From the NCBI GenBank assembly GCA_017893485.1, contig JACEHZ010000372.1, positions 682,001-746,000 of the forward strand: 64,000 nucleotides of DNA, in the 5' to 3' direction. Origin of the DNA: Hemerocallis citrina. Its lineage: Eukaryota > Streptophyta > Magnoliopsida > Asparagales > Asphodelaceae. The translations under genes were made by a program, and so were the position numbers. Numbering within the stretch: position 1 is the stretch's first letter; every line of letters starts with the position of its first letter. This document shows, in pieces, positions 36,216 to 46,709 of the stretch. The notes under the pieces were generated by a model. That model was not told the DNA's origin and did no database searches. It saw nothing but the letters and a program-made list of their open reading frames with translations.

Positions 36216-36602
36216 AGTAGCTTGGTTTCTCAGCCGAGCCGCTTGATAGCCCGGCTTGGCAGACCGGTGGCCGAGTCGTGGTCTTAAGTGATTTGAGGAG
36301 TCTTTGTTTTCGAAACGTTGCAACTCTCTGCTTGGCGCTTTGGCTTCTTAGTGGGCTTTTTAGATTCTCAAGGAGACCCAACATCATACTGGGTTATAAG
36401 CTCTCACTCCCCCACCCCCAAGTTCATTTCACTTTTTACTCCAAACTTTTACTTTCACTTTCTGCGCTCTCTGCTAGCGGCAATTTTTGCTCCAAGGCGG
36501 TGACGTTAGCTGTCGCGTAGGCCAGGCGATTTCCGGCGATCTTATTCCGACCGTGAACGTCACTTCAAGGTCAGTTTACTTGCCTTAGCCTTTTTTCTAG
36601 AG

Positions 36603-38817
36603 ATGTCAAGGGTGAACTCGGGGAGTGAGGCCTCGTCCTCGGGCGATAGCGGTACCGAGGAGAGGAGGCAGATGGAGATCCGAAGGAAGGGGAAGCAAGT
36701 AGCCGAACCGTCTGTGGCCGAGGCGAGGAAGGAGAAGAAGAAGAGGAGGGTAGTGGCCCAATCTCCTGTGGTCGAGGTGATTGTGGAGAATTCGAGGCAA
36801 GCTCCCGAGACAGGCCGGTACACTTGTGTACTGTCCGGGCACGCTGGGGTCAGGCAGTACGAGGGCGACCTCTTGAAGAAGGCGGTCATCGGTCAGTCGG
36901 AAGTATACGAAGAAAACAACCCGGTTCTGACCACCGAGGCGGACGAAATTGGATCGGTGCTATCTGAGAGGGACCTGCTCCGGATCAGAAAAGGGTTCGC
37001 CATCCCTCTGGAGTACAAGTTAATTCTCCCCGGCCCCGGGATGCGAGCAAACTCAAAGCTGTCGTCGTCAGATATGTGCATGTTCGACTACGACTCTCTG
37101 AATGCCAGACTGCGCTTTCCGCTGCATCCCTTCATTCGTCTGGTCCTCGAATGGTACTGCCTCGCGCCGACCCAATTCATGCCGAACACGTGGCGTCATG
37201 TGAACGCCTTCCTGCTCCAGTGCCGCAACGTCGAGGTCGAGCCGGACCTGACGGTCTTCCGAAGCATGTATCGGATAAATCGGATGCACAAGACCGAGCA
37301 TCGATACTACCTGGCACCGAGGGAAGGCGTTCGGATTATAGAAAACTCGGATTCGGTCAAAGGCTGGAAGGAGAAGTTCTTCATATTGAGGGAGCCATCG
37401 ATGTTGCAAGTTCCGAGCCGGTGGAAAGTAGAGGTGCCGAAGTTCGCAAGGGCCGACCCGGAACTGACTGCGGCCGAGGAGGAAGTGGCGAGGAAGATAG
37501 TGGCCCTCCCGATGTCGAGTTGGAGGGAGATGATCGAGGAGGTGCTATACGGGTCAGGCCTTAGTCCGATCGACCCGAGTACGCTCCTGACATCTCGTAT
37601 ATTTTTTTTTCTAAGTCTTTAGCTCGTTTTGCTAACTCTCGATTTGTTTGTTGTTTGGTACAGAAGCGCCGAAGATGGACTTTACGGCCATGATGAATGA
37701 GAGGGGTAAGGTGGCCGATGGAAGGAAGAGGAAGAGGCCGAGCACGACCGCCTTATCAGGTCGGCCTGCCAAAGTTGCTTCGGCAGTTACTCCCCCTCCC
37801 TCTCGTGAGGTCCCCTCATCGACGGTGGTTGTTGTCGAAGAGCCCTCGGTTCCTGTCACTTCTACCCCAGTCGGCGAGGCATTCGACATCTCGGTGGCGT
37901 TGTCACTCGAGGCTCCGCCGTTGACTGCTCAGGCCGAGGTGATCTTGACCGAGCAGCACAAGCAGCTGTTCGTTCCGAACTGGCGATTTAAGAATCATGA
38001 CGGATTCCTCGGGAACTCGCAGATGTCGATGCAGGCCGTCAAGCATTTGGCGACCCCGAAGGACCGAGCCGCGCTGACGGCGAGGACGGTCGACGACGAT
38101 ACTTATGAGGTTGCTCGGTTGCTCGTATCGGTAAGTGTCTTACGCTCTCTGAGAATTTCTTCAAGTTCGCCGTTCGGTTGTTACTTTGTTCTCACTATCT
38201 TTTCGTTTTGGCAGGCCACCTGCCACTTTAACCATCTCCTCGAAGCGTTCGCCAAGCAGGAGAAGGAGCTGAAGGCCACCAGTGATAAGGACAGGGCGGA
38301 CAAAGTGAAGGCGGTTCGGCAGCTCGAGGCTGAGCAGAGGCGAGCCGAGGGCCTGGAGGTCCAGGTTGCCGATCTTGTGGCCGACCTGGAGCGAGTAAAG
38401 GGGCGGCTCACTGAGGAGTCTACCAAAGCCGCCAAGGCTACCGAGGAGCTGGCGACGATAGCGAAGGCACTGGTCGAGGTGAAGGCGGAGAAGGAGGCCT
38501 TGGCAACGAAGATCAAGGCTGAGGTCGAGGCCGAGGCAAAGAAGCACATGGACTCAAACATGGAGAAGTCCTACCAGAGGGCGCTAGACCATGTTCAGGA
38601 CCGCGTCCCCAGCTTCGAGCGGGTCGGCTACAGGTTGTGGCCCGGGTCCGCATCAGACGGCGAGGAGGGGGAAGGCGAAGAGGAGGAAGGTGACGGCGAC
38701 GGCGATGACGAGGTGAATGCCGAGGTGGATGTGACCAACCCCCAGGTCGGGGTAAGAGATGAGGGGCCACCTGGCGAAGCGCCTGTGGTTGAGCCGACGA
38801 CGCAGGTGGACCCCTGA
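36603..38817 (+). CDS. Antisense gene, 'putative gypsy type transposon' family, three exons
   Basis: Encoded on the strand opposite gag-pol. Exons 36603-37596, 37664-38130 and 38215-38817 join in frame to ~687 codons. Exon 1 starts MSRVNSGSEASSSGDSGTEE, has a lysine/arginine-rich stretch (EARKEKKKRR, nuclear-signal-like), then a conserved domain with LNARLRFPLHPFIRLVLEWY and MPNTWRHVNAFLLQCRN, which I recognise as the PF04195-type domain of unknown function found in plant Tat-like elements. Exon 3 is a long charged coiled coil (EKELKATSDKDRADKVKAVR onward) with an acidic C-terminus (DGEEGEGEEEEGDGDGDD). Extra antisense ORFs are known in Tat-lineage elements; their role is unknown. No stop interrupts it, unlike gag-pol beside it. 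The ATG follows a pyrimidine-rich leader. Confidence 0.75.
37597..37663 (+). other. Intron 1 of the antisense gene
   Basis: Donor ATCTC|GTATAT, T-rich body, acceptor TTTGGTACAG|AAGCG; 67 bp. Exon 1 ends with one base of a codon and exon 2 supplies the next two, so the frame is kept and the TAG in the intron at 37620-37622 is skipped. Confidence 0.75.
38131..38214 (+). other. Intron 2 of the antisense gene
   Basis: Consensus donor TCG|GTAAGT, T-rich body, acceptor TTTTGGCAG|GCC; 84 bp, a multiple of three, so reading through would add 28 residues without a stop. The inserted residues are hydrophobic and unlike their charged surroundings, which favours splicing. Confidence 0.75.
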
Positions 38818-38996
38818 TCTCCTCGTCTTTTTGTAATCTTTTTCTTTCTTCTTTTTATTTTCCTTTAAAAAATGTATCGCCTTTTTTGCGGACTGGCCAC
38901 CCTTCATCTTTTTATGAATGAAAATTTTTGTTTCAAATTTATGCAAGTGTTTGGGTCGGTCTATAGTTTCCTTGTCGTGACGTCCTTGTATTTCAG

Positions 38997-39428
38997 ATCC
39001 TCGAACATGCCCCAAATACCGTAGCAGCTCGGCGTCGCGCCGAGCTGTTTAAGAAATCTCGTGAGGCTCGCCTCGTGGGTGAAATCGAGCTCACCAGGAG
39101 GTTGATGTTCAACGCAGAGAAGAAGAACAGCGAGCTTCTGGCCGAGGTGCACCATCTCCGGATAGTCGAGGAGGAGCTATCGACGAAAGAGGCAGAGCTA
39201 GCCTCGGTGTTGGCCGAGCGAGATGAGCTTGAGAAGAAGGTCGAGCAGCTGCAGAGGGTCACGGTCGACAAGAGCATCGAGGTGACCAACCTACGTCGCA
39301 TCATATCCGATAGTGCTGAGTGCCCCGGTTCAGCGAAACTCCCTCGATTCAAGATAATGGTGAAGGACGATACTCTGAAGGATAGGATCGTTGAACTCGA
39401 GGAGGAGGTGGTTCGACTGAAGCCTTAG
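38997..39428 (+). CDS. Second antisense reading frame, coiled coil
   Basis: Open from a splice-acceptor-like TATTTCAG|ATC at 38997 to TAG at 39426-39428 (~143 codons): RRRAELFKKSREARLVGEIE, then heptad-like LAEVHHLRIVEEELSTKEAE and ERDELEKKVEQL. The first in-frame ATG is at 39105, so it is either a short protein from there or a 3' exon. A donor-like GG|GTAAGA at 38752 in exon 3 of the upstream gene would join it in phase 0. No domain beyond coiled coil is recognised. A poly(A) signal follows ~410 bp downstream. Confidence 0.5.
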   Translation: MLEHAPNTVAARRRAELFKKSREARLVGEIELTRRLMFNAEKKNSELLAEVHHLRIVEEELSTKEAELASVLAERDELEKKVEQLQRVTVDKSIEVTNLRRIISDSAECPGSAKLPRFKIMVKDDTLKDRIVELEEEVVRLKP

Positions 39429-39836
39429 CCAGTGAGGGCTAATTTCCGCAGCACTTCCTGCACTCGCGAGGAGAGAGAACGAGGGATCACCTTTTACGAG
39501 CTAGCGACTCGCGGCCAAGTTATTGGTCGGACAGCAGCCGACGCACAAAGCGGAGTGGCTGTCAGCTCGAGTGGAGCCTCGGTCGGAGCGACCGTTAGGA
39601 TTAGTGGCGAGGCGGCGTCGCAGTTCGTCGGCCTAGAGACAAGCTCGGAGATAAAAAGACGGAAACCCCGATTGTCTCTTAATCGGAACGTCCCTGTCCC
39701 GAGGAGGCACTGAACGAGTTGCGTCGAGCCTTTTACTTCTCGCAACGCCTTCTATTGTTGTAATAACATGCCTTGTAAATTTATCTAGTTGCTTTCCTGC
39801 TGTAACTGTCTGCCTTGTAAAATTACCAAGTGTTTT

Positions 39837-39842
39837 AATAAA
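39837..39842 (+). terminator. Poly(A) signal for antisense transcripts
   Basis: AATAAA after T-rich 3' UTR-like sequence (39770-39836), in the plus orientation expected for the antisense genes. An AATGAAAA-like sequence near 38915-38925 could serve the first gene alone. Confidence 0.5.
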
Positions 39843-39969
39843 ATTGAAGTTGCTTCATTCATTGTTGTGCCGTGGTTGCTTTATTCTTGACGCCGAACCA
39901 TAAGGACCCATAGTTGTCTTCTTTGAAGGTTTCAGCCGCGGAACTTTAGTTTTTCGGCTTGGAGTATAC

Positions 39970-40230
39970 CGAGGTGTGATACTCGGATTTCAGACGCGAT
40001 CCACGTGGCTCAATCTAGACGGTCGATCATGATCGCGGAATGCATCACGAGGTGCGAGGCACGAATTCCCAAAAAACACTATCTTGTTGTTTTGTGGACA
40101 CGTGGCACGATCAGATCCGTTCATCACGTTCTAGCACGCATTTTGAGATGATCCAACGGCGAAATTGGTTCGGCAGAATTTTTCTCCATATACGAGGGTC
40201 GGTTCCTCGTCCGCTCGGCTCGGGGTTTTG
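39970..40230 (+). repeat. Diverged single copy of the 366-bp repeat
   Basis: Shares CCCAAAAAACACTATCTTGT, GATGATCCAACGGC and TTTTTCTCCATATACGAGGG with the array left of the antisense genes, in the same orientation. The antisense module is therefore bracketed by direct copies of one repeat. Confidence 0.75.
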
Positions 40231-40239
40231 AGTGAGCGC

Positions 40240-40740
40240 AGTTGAGCCAAACGATGGACTCCGAACCACCGTTAGAGTTGCTCGACGGTTGTGGGAGCAG
40301 TTCCGAACGGCGACCTACTTCTAGCTCGCTTATGAGTGAATTTGCGAAGTTGGATCGAGCCGAGTGTTGGACTCCAAACCGTCGGTAGAGTTGTTCAACA
40401 GTTGTGGGAGCAGTTCCGAACGGCGACCTACTTCTAGCTCGCTTACGAGCGAACTTGCGAAGTAGGATCAAGCCGAGTGTTGGACTCCGAACCATCGGTA
40501 GAGTTGTTCAACGGTTGTGGGAGCAGTTCCGAATGGCGACCTATTTCTAGCTCGCCGAGGAGCGAGCTTGCGAAGTAGAATCGAGCCAAGTGTTGGACTC
40601 CGAACCATCGGTTGTTGTTCAACGGTTGTGGGAGCAGTTCCGAACGGTGACCTACTTCTGGCTTGCTTACGAGCGAACTTGCGACGTAGGATCAAGCCGA
40701 GTGTCGGACTCCGAACCATCGGTGGAGTGAAGAGTAAAGG
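40240..40740 (+). repeat. 113-bp tandem repeat array 3' of pol
   Basis: GTGGGAGCAGTTCCGAA recurs at 40291, 40404, 40517 and 40628 (spacing 113, 113, 111) with GGACTCCGAACCATCGGT in each unit. It lies between the integrase end and the antisense genes. The relic element at 3729-4675 has a comparable 117-bp array in the same relative place. Confidence 0.88.
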
Positions 40741-40902
40741 CAGAGAGATGTAAGCAATTTTTACAAGTAAAATATGAAAAACTTTCTTTATTGATGACTA
40801 ATGGCCGGCTGCTTCTAAAGTTGCGACCCGTTATTACAGGAGTGAAATAAAAGAAAAACATTACAAGTAATAGGAGAGGGACGGTTCGACACCTCGAAAT
40901 AC

Positions 40903-42627
40903 TTAGAGAGGCGTTGGTGCTCTCCCTTGGTATTTTAAGAGATGGTCGGCATTCCAAGTCCTGGGGATCTCCCTGCCTTCGAGATCTTCTAGTCTGTATG
41001 CGCCGGGGCGGACTACTTTGGCGATCCTGTAAGGTCCCTCCCAATTTGGGGCCAATTTGCTCTTCTGACTTGGGAATGAGATGGCCAATTTTCTGAGGAC
41101 CAGGTCCCCTTCTTTGAGGTCCGTGGGGCGGACTCTCTTGTTGTATGCCAATTCGATCCTTCTTCGGTAGCTTTGTTGACGAATGGCAGCTCTTTCTCGG
41201 ATCTCATCTATCAGGTCTAGACTTGCTCGGAGTTCTCTGGCATTTTGCTCTTCTTCATAAGCTATCAGACGAGGAGAGGGTATTCCGACTTCTAGGGGGA
41301 TAATGGCCTCGGACCCATAGATGAGATTAAATGGGCTCTCTCCTGTGGGGATCCGTTTTGTGGTGCGGTAGTTCCACAGCACGTTGGGAAGCTGATCGAC
41401 CCATAAGCCTTTGGAACACTTATCTAACCTCTTCTTAATACCGGAGAGGGTCTGTCGGTTAGCATTTTCGGCTTGGCCATTCGACTTTGGATGAGAAACG
41501 GAGGAGAACCGGTGTTGGATGGCAAGGTCTTCGCATAGAGCTCGGAAGGCAGCCCCGGTAAACTGTGTTTCGTTGTCTGTTATCAGGACCCTAGGGACGC
41601 CGAATCGGCAGATTACGCTCTTCCAAAAGAACTGAACAACCTTGTTCTCGGTGATCGTGGCCAAGGGCTCGGCCTCTATCCATTTCGAGAAGTAGTCGAT
41701 TGCCACGACTAAGAATTTGAACTGTCCGGGAGCTGGTGGAAATGGCCCTAGTAAATCCATCCCCCACATTGCAAAGGGGATTGGACTTGATAGGGAAATT
41801 AGTGGAGCTTGTGGGAGATTTCGGATGTCGGAGTACTTCTGACAGGAGCTGCATTGCCGAACGTGTCGTTCGGCGTCTTGTAAGAGAGTGGGCCAGAAAT
41901 ATCCGTAACTCAACACTTTGCGGGCCAGGGATCTGGATCCCGAATGTGCCCCGCCGATGCCCTCGTGAAGTTCTTGCAGGGCGTAGTCGGCCTGTTCGGG
42001 GGAGAGGCATCTCAGGTAAGGCCGGCCGTCTACCTGTGTGAAGGAGCATTTATATAGGATACCTCTGATTAGTGTGTAACGCTCGACTCGGGTTCTCACT
42101 CTTCGAGCTTCCTTGGGATCCTCGGGGAGGAGCCCGTCCCTTAAGAATTCGACGAGGGGTTTCATCCAGTTATCTTCGAGCAGGACAGGCAACGACTCCA
42201 TAGAGTCGGGAGTTTCATCCTCTATACTTGGCTTCAGAAGGACTTCTATCAAGACGGTCTGCTCGAGACCTTGAAGGGAGGAAGAGGCTAGTTTGGAGAG
42301 GGCATCGGCCTGAGCATTTTCTTCTCGGGGGATTCGTTGGATGAGGGCTTCTTCAAACAGTGCCATGAGGCTCTTGACCTTGGATAAGTATTTAACCATC
42401 CTGTCATCGCGTGCTTCATACTCGCCGAGGACCTGATTCATGACTAGTTGAGAGTCGCTAAAGATCCGGAGGTGTTGCGCACCAGCATTTCGAGCCATTC
42501 CAAGGCCGGCTATGACTGCCTCGTATTCTGCTTCGTTGTTAGAGGCCTTGAAGTTGATACGGAGGGAGTATTGGAGGATGAAATCATCTGGGCCTGCCAG
42601 AATGACCCCTGCCCTGCTTCCCTCATT
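40903..42627 (-). pseudogene. Tat-like pol: second RNase H and integrase
   Basis: Follows an in-frame TGA at 42630-42628. The first part completes a second RNase H (archaeal-type, characteristic of the Tat lineage): NNEAEYEAVIAGLGMARNAG and LRIFSDSQLV supply the catalytic E and D, with VDGSS upstream of the stop. Integrase follows: H..H and CSSCQKYS zinc ligands, GMDLLGPFP, ITDNETQF (family usually has DNGTQF) and SNGQAENANR give D, D and E. The tail LAPNWEGPYRIAKVVRPGAY and WNADHLLKY ends at the stop near 40903. Apart from the TGA, this stretch is open. Confidence 0.88.
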
Positions 42628-43329
42628 TCAGGAGGATCCGTCCACGTAAACCGACCAGACGGGTGGTCCCTTCACTGTTTCGCTGGACTCGGGGATGGTA
42701 CTCTCAACTATGAATTCTGCTAAGGCCTGAGCCTTGATCGCGGTCCGAGGCTGATAAGTTATATCGTGCTGGATCAGCTCGATAGACCACTTCATAAGGC
42801 GACCCGAGGTCTCTGGCTTGTGGAGGACCTGCTTCAGTGGTTGGTCGGTTAGAACGACCACTGAATGGGACTGAAAGTACGGGCGAAGTTTTCTCGCGGC
42901 CATCACCAGGGCGTAAGCCATCTTTTCTATTCTCGGATAGCGGAGCTCGACATCCCGAAGTACCTTGCTCACGTAGTAAATGGGCTTTTGAGCCCGGTCT
43001 TCTTCCCTTACCAAAACTGCACTGAGGGTCTGCTCGGAGGCTGCCAGGTAGAGGTAGAGGGGTTCACCAGGAATTGGTTTGCTGAGGAGACGGGGATTGA
43101 CGAGGTAAGCCTTGAGCTGGTCGAAGGACTCCTGTTGCTGTTGTCCCCATTCAAAACCTTTAGCCCCTCTGAGGGCTTTGAAGAAGGGTAGGCATTTCTC
43201 CCCGGACTTCGAGAGAAAATGCCCTATGGCGGCCAAACGGCCTGTTAACCTCTGAACTTCCTTAACATTTTTGGGAGGGGCCATGTCTAATATGATCTTG
43301 ATTTTCTCAGGGTTTGCTTCAATTCCTCA
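42628..43329 (-). pseudogene. Tat-like pol: RT thumb and first RNase H
   Basis: Bounded by in-frame TGA codons at 43329-43327 and 42630-42628. Contains RLTGRLAAIGHFLSKSGEKC, LPFFKALRGAKGFEWG, YVSKVLRDVELRYPRIEKMA, VVLTDQPLKQVLHKP and GRLMKWSIEL, the RNase H domain following RT in Ty3/gypsy elements. It then links to the second RNase H starting VWSVYVDGSS. Confidence 0.88.
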
Positions 43330-45720
43330 TTGGCTAACCATGAAGCTGAGGAACTTTCCTGACGAGACACCGAATGCACACTTGTTCGGATTGAGTCTCA
43401 TGTTGTGCTTTCTCAGAACGTCAAATACTTCTTGGAGGTCGGTCACATGATCGGCACCTCGGATGCTTTTTACAAGCATGTCGTCGACATACACCTCCAT
43501 GTTTCGGCCGATTTGAGCATGGAAAACCTTGTTGACGAGGCGTTGGTATGTGGCTCCTGCGTTTTTCAGACCGAAGGGCATAACTCTGTAGCAATAGAGG
43601 CCCTGATCGGTCACGAATGATGTCTTCGGGATATCCGGGGGGAACATCCGAATCTGGTTGTAGCCTGAGAAGGCATCCATGAAGATGAGGAGTTCATGTC
43701 CCGAGGTGGCATCAATCAAAGTGTCAATACTCGGAAGAGGGAAGGGATCTTTGGGGCAGGCCTTGTTGAGATCGGTAAAATCGATACAAATCCTCCAAGT
43801 CCCGTTCGACTTCTTCACCATTACTACATTCGATAACCACTCGGGGTAGTTTACCTCTTGTATGAACCGGGCCTTCAAGAGCTTGTCCACCTCCTCTTTT
43901 ATAGCTAGCTGGCACTCGGGGGCGAACTTGCGCCTCTTCTGTTGAACCGGTTTGGACCCCGGAACAACGCTGAGGTGGTGGACCAAGAGCTCTTCGGAAA
44001 TTCTGGGCATGTCTGCAGCTGACCAAGCAAAGAGGTCTCGGTTCCTTCGGATGCACTGTACAATGTCCGAGCATAGGGCGGACGGGAGGGTCTTGCTAAC
44101 AAAGAACTTTCGAGTTGGATCCTGCTCAGAGAAGAGCACTTCCTCCAATTCGTCCACCGGCTCGGACGTCGGTCGGGCAGCATCTTGGGGGATTTCCAGA
44201 GCTTCTAAGGAGAGGACTGGACCGAGGGTAGAGGTCATGTACCACTTGCGGGCTGTTTCCTGATTGACTTTTACCTCCCCTACTCCAGCCCGAGTTGGAA
44301 ACTTCATTTTGAGGTGATAGGCAGAGGGGACGGCTTCAAGGGCAGCTAGGCCGGGCCGATCCAGAATGACATTGTAGGCTGCAGGGACATCTATGACCAT
44401 GAAGTCCATCGACTCCGTTCGGGTAGTAGGAGTTTTGCCAGCAGTTACGTCGAGGGTGATCACCCCTTCGATAGTCACTGGCACTCCCGTGAACCCATGG
44501 AGTGTGTAGCCGGCGGGCTTGAGTCTGTCTCGGAAGAGCTTTAGGCCTTTAAAAGCGGCGAGGAAGATGATGTTAACGGAGCTGCCGTTGTCCACTAAGA
44601 TCCTCTCCACTTTGAAGTTTGCCATGTGGAGGCTGATGACGAGTGCGTCACAATGAGGGGTGCGGACACCTTCAAGATCCGCGTTTGAGAATGTGACGGG
44701 CACTCCGAGGCCTTTGGGGGGAGGGGTGGCGCGAAACGAATTGACTTCTCTTATAAATGCCTTTCGAGAGGAGTTTGAGGAGCCCCCCATTGGGCCCCCA
44801 TGAATGAGGTGCAGGACACGCTCCTCCTCGAAGTCGGGCATTTCATCGCGTTCTGGACGCTTATTAGCCCCCCGAGGCGGGGGAGGAAGGTCGGCTCGGT
44901 CCTTTCTCACGAATCTGGTCAGCTGCCCCCTCTGGATGAGGGCTTCTATCTCATTCTTCAAGGCCCGACAATCATTGGTGTCATGCCCGTGGTCCCGGTG
45001 ATAACGGCACCACTTCTCTTTATCCCTCTTCTTGGCGGGGGTGTTCATCCTCGGAGCAGGAGGTATGATTCCTTCCTTCTCAAATTCCATTAGGATAGTG
45101 GGGACGTTGGTGGTGAGAGGAGTAAATTTCTCGAATCTGGGGGGAGGTCGGCACTGGCCGGCATTATCCTTCTGGAGCTTCTTGGCTCCTTCCTCTTCTG
45201 TTCCCTTTCTCTTAAACCCGGAGGAAGACCCCTCCAAGTTGGGGCGGTGCTCGGCTTCTTTGGCCCGAATGTACTTTTCACTTTGGAGGAGGAGGTCAGA
45301 GAAGTTCTGTGGGGGCTTCTTGGCGAGGGAGGAGCGGAGGTTGGAATTGAGGACATTGGATTGAAATGCTGCTGCAGTGACCGACTGGTCGAGGGATGCT
45401 ATGGACCTGGCTTCAGCTGTGAACCTCTTCACATAGTCTCTCAACTTCTCACCCTTCTTCTGGTGGAGGTACAGTAGCGAGATGCTGGTCTTCTCAGTTC
45501 TACGGCTACTTACAAAATGGGTGACGAAGAGGGTCTCGAATTGCTCGAAGGAGAATATTGAGGATGGGGCGAGGCGAGAGTACCATTCTCGAGCCGGACC
45601 TTTGAGAGTTGCGGGGAAGGTTTTACAGAGCAGAGCGTCAGAAGCTTGATGGATGAGCATTAGGGTCTTGAAGCTCTCGATGTGATCGACGGGGTCAGTC
45701 TCCCCGGAGTAGGTCTCAAA
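43327..45720 (-). pseudogene. Tat-like gag C-terminus, protease and reverse transcriptase
   Basis: The longest open stretch in the window (~797 codons after the TAA at 45723-45721). Capsid: DPVDHIESFKTLMLI, GPAREWYSRLAP, FVTHFVSSRRTEKT. A zinc-knuckle-like WCRYHRDHGHDTNDC follows. Protease active site ILVDNGSSVNII (near 44600) has D-N-G, as does the relic copy. RT: WRICIDFTDLNKACPKDPFP, MDAFSGYNQIRM, YRVMPFGLKNAGATYQRLV, catalytic YVDDMLVKS (near 43492-43466), CAFGVSSGKFL. RT catalytic residues are intact. It ends at TGA 43329-43327. Confidence 0.9.
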
Positions 45721-46637
45721 TTAAGGAGGCTTGAAGCCGATTGGTACAGGTGCATCCATTATGGTTCGGGAAAAAGGAGGTCTGCTAGGATGAAGGGTCC
45801 TTCCTCTATGATCTTCTTCTCGGTCTAACTGACCCAAGCGCCTCTCCATCTCATGGAGACGGCGGTACACAATGTCGTCCCTTCGACGGTAATCAGCCGA
45901 GCCTCTAGACTCGTCTTTGTACGAGGGAGAGCGGGGGCTACGACGGCGGTAGCTCCTGGAGTGGCGAGGACTTTGCACATGCCGGGAGTTGCTGGGAGCT
46001 GGAGGAGGAGATGGGGACCGTCAGCGAGGACTTCGGACCGAAGGAGGAGAGGGGATCTTGGGTGCATTGGTGTTGGGACGGAGATTGAGAGCTTGTAGGA
46101 CGGTCGCTTGGAACCGCTGGAACTCGGCACGGGTGATGGGTGCCTCATCGTTCCTAGGCTGTTGCCGACCTGCATGGGAGTGAGGCCTTCTTCTGTAATG
46201 CTCGGGGACTCTCTCCGCCCCCTTCGGATAGGGGACCTTCTGTATTCTCGGCGGTGAGGAGACCGCTCATCCGGACGGTATTGGCGGGAGGTTCCCTCTC
46301 GGGCCCGCTTTTCATCCAGATGGCGGCGGAGATCCTTATCCTTCTGCCAATTGAGGACGGTGTGGTGGTGATCGGAAGCTCGGGGATGATGAGAGGCCAT
46401 AGAATCCGAAGAGGCGTTGTGGATGGAGACGTGGTCCGGATGGAGAGGCTGCTTCTGTGGATTGGGACCCTTAAGAGGTTGTTGGTTCTGAGGTGTGGGG
46501 TGGCCCTGTTGGAGTGGGTCCTCCGCTTGAGGAAGAAGTTGCCCCTGCTGTTGCACGGGTTGAGGGGGAACTTCTTGTTACTGATCGGGGTTGGGTCCTC
46601 GGTTGGACCCTCTGGATCTGACTTTCCTAGGAGGCAT
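45721..46637 (-). pseudogene. Tat-like gag N-terminal region
   Basis: The probable gag ATG is at 46637 (MPPRKVRSRGSNRGPNPDQ), with TAA as codon 20 (46580-46578). The following Q/P- then R/H-rich stretch (EGTSRQYRPDERSPHRREYR) runs to a frameshift near 46150. It continues as DEAPITRAEFQRFQATVLQA, a TGA at 46023-46021, SYRRRSPRSPSYKDESRGS and RRLHEMERRLGQ, ending in TAA at 45723-45721. This basic N-terminal region before capsid is common in Tat-like gag. Confidence 0.75.
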
Positions 46638-46690
46638 GGCTGGAGAAGATCTGACCAACGGGAAAAGGGGAGGTTGCTATTCGTTAGTTT

Positions 46691-46709
46691 CCCACAGACG
46701 GTGCCAATC
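46691..46709 (-). other. Primer-binding site of the Tat-like element
   Basis: Directly after the 5' LTR the minus strand reads GATTGGCACCGTCTGTGGG, matching the TTGGCGCCGTCTGTGGG motif seen in many Tat-lineage elements but for one A in the core. I do not assign the tRNA. Confidence 0.65.

Noticed and set aside
34421..36323. Repeated 60-126 codon frames on both strands
   Set aside because: They recur with the 366-bp tandem repeat and have no independent support as genes.
38161..38770. Minus-strand frames opposite exon 3 of the antisense gene
   Set aside because: Mirror frames of a G+C-rich charged coiled coil; compositionally biased, no domain.
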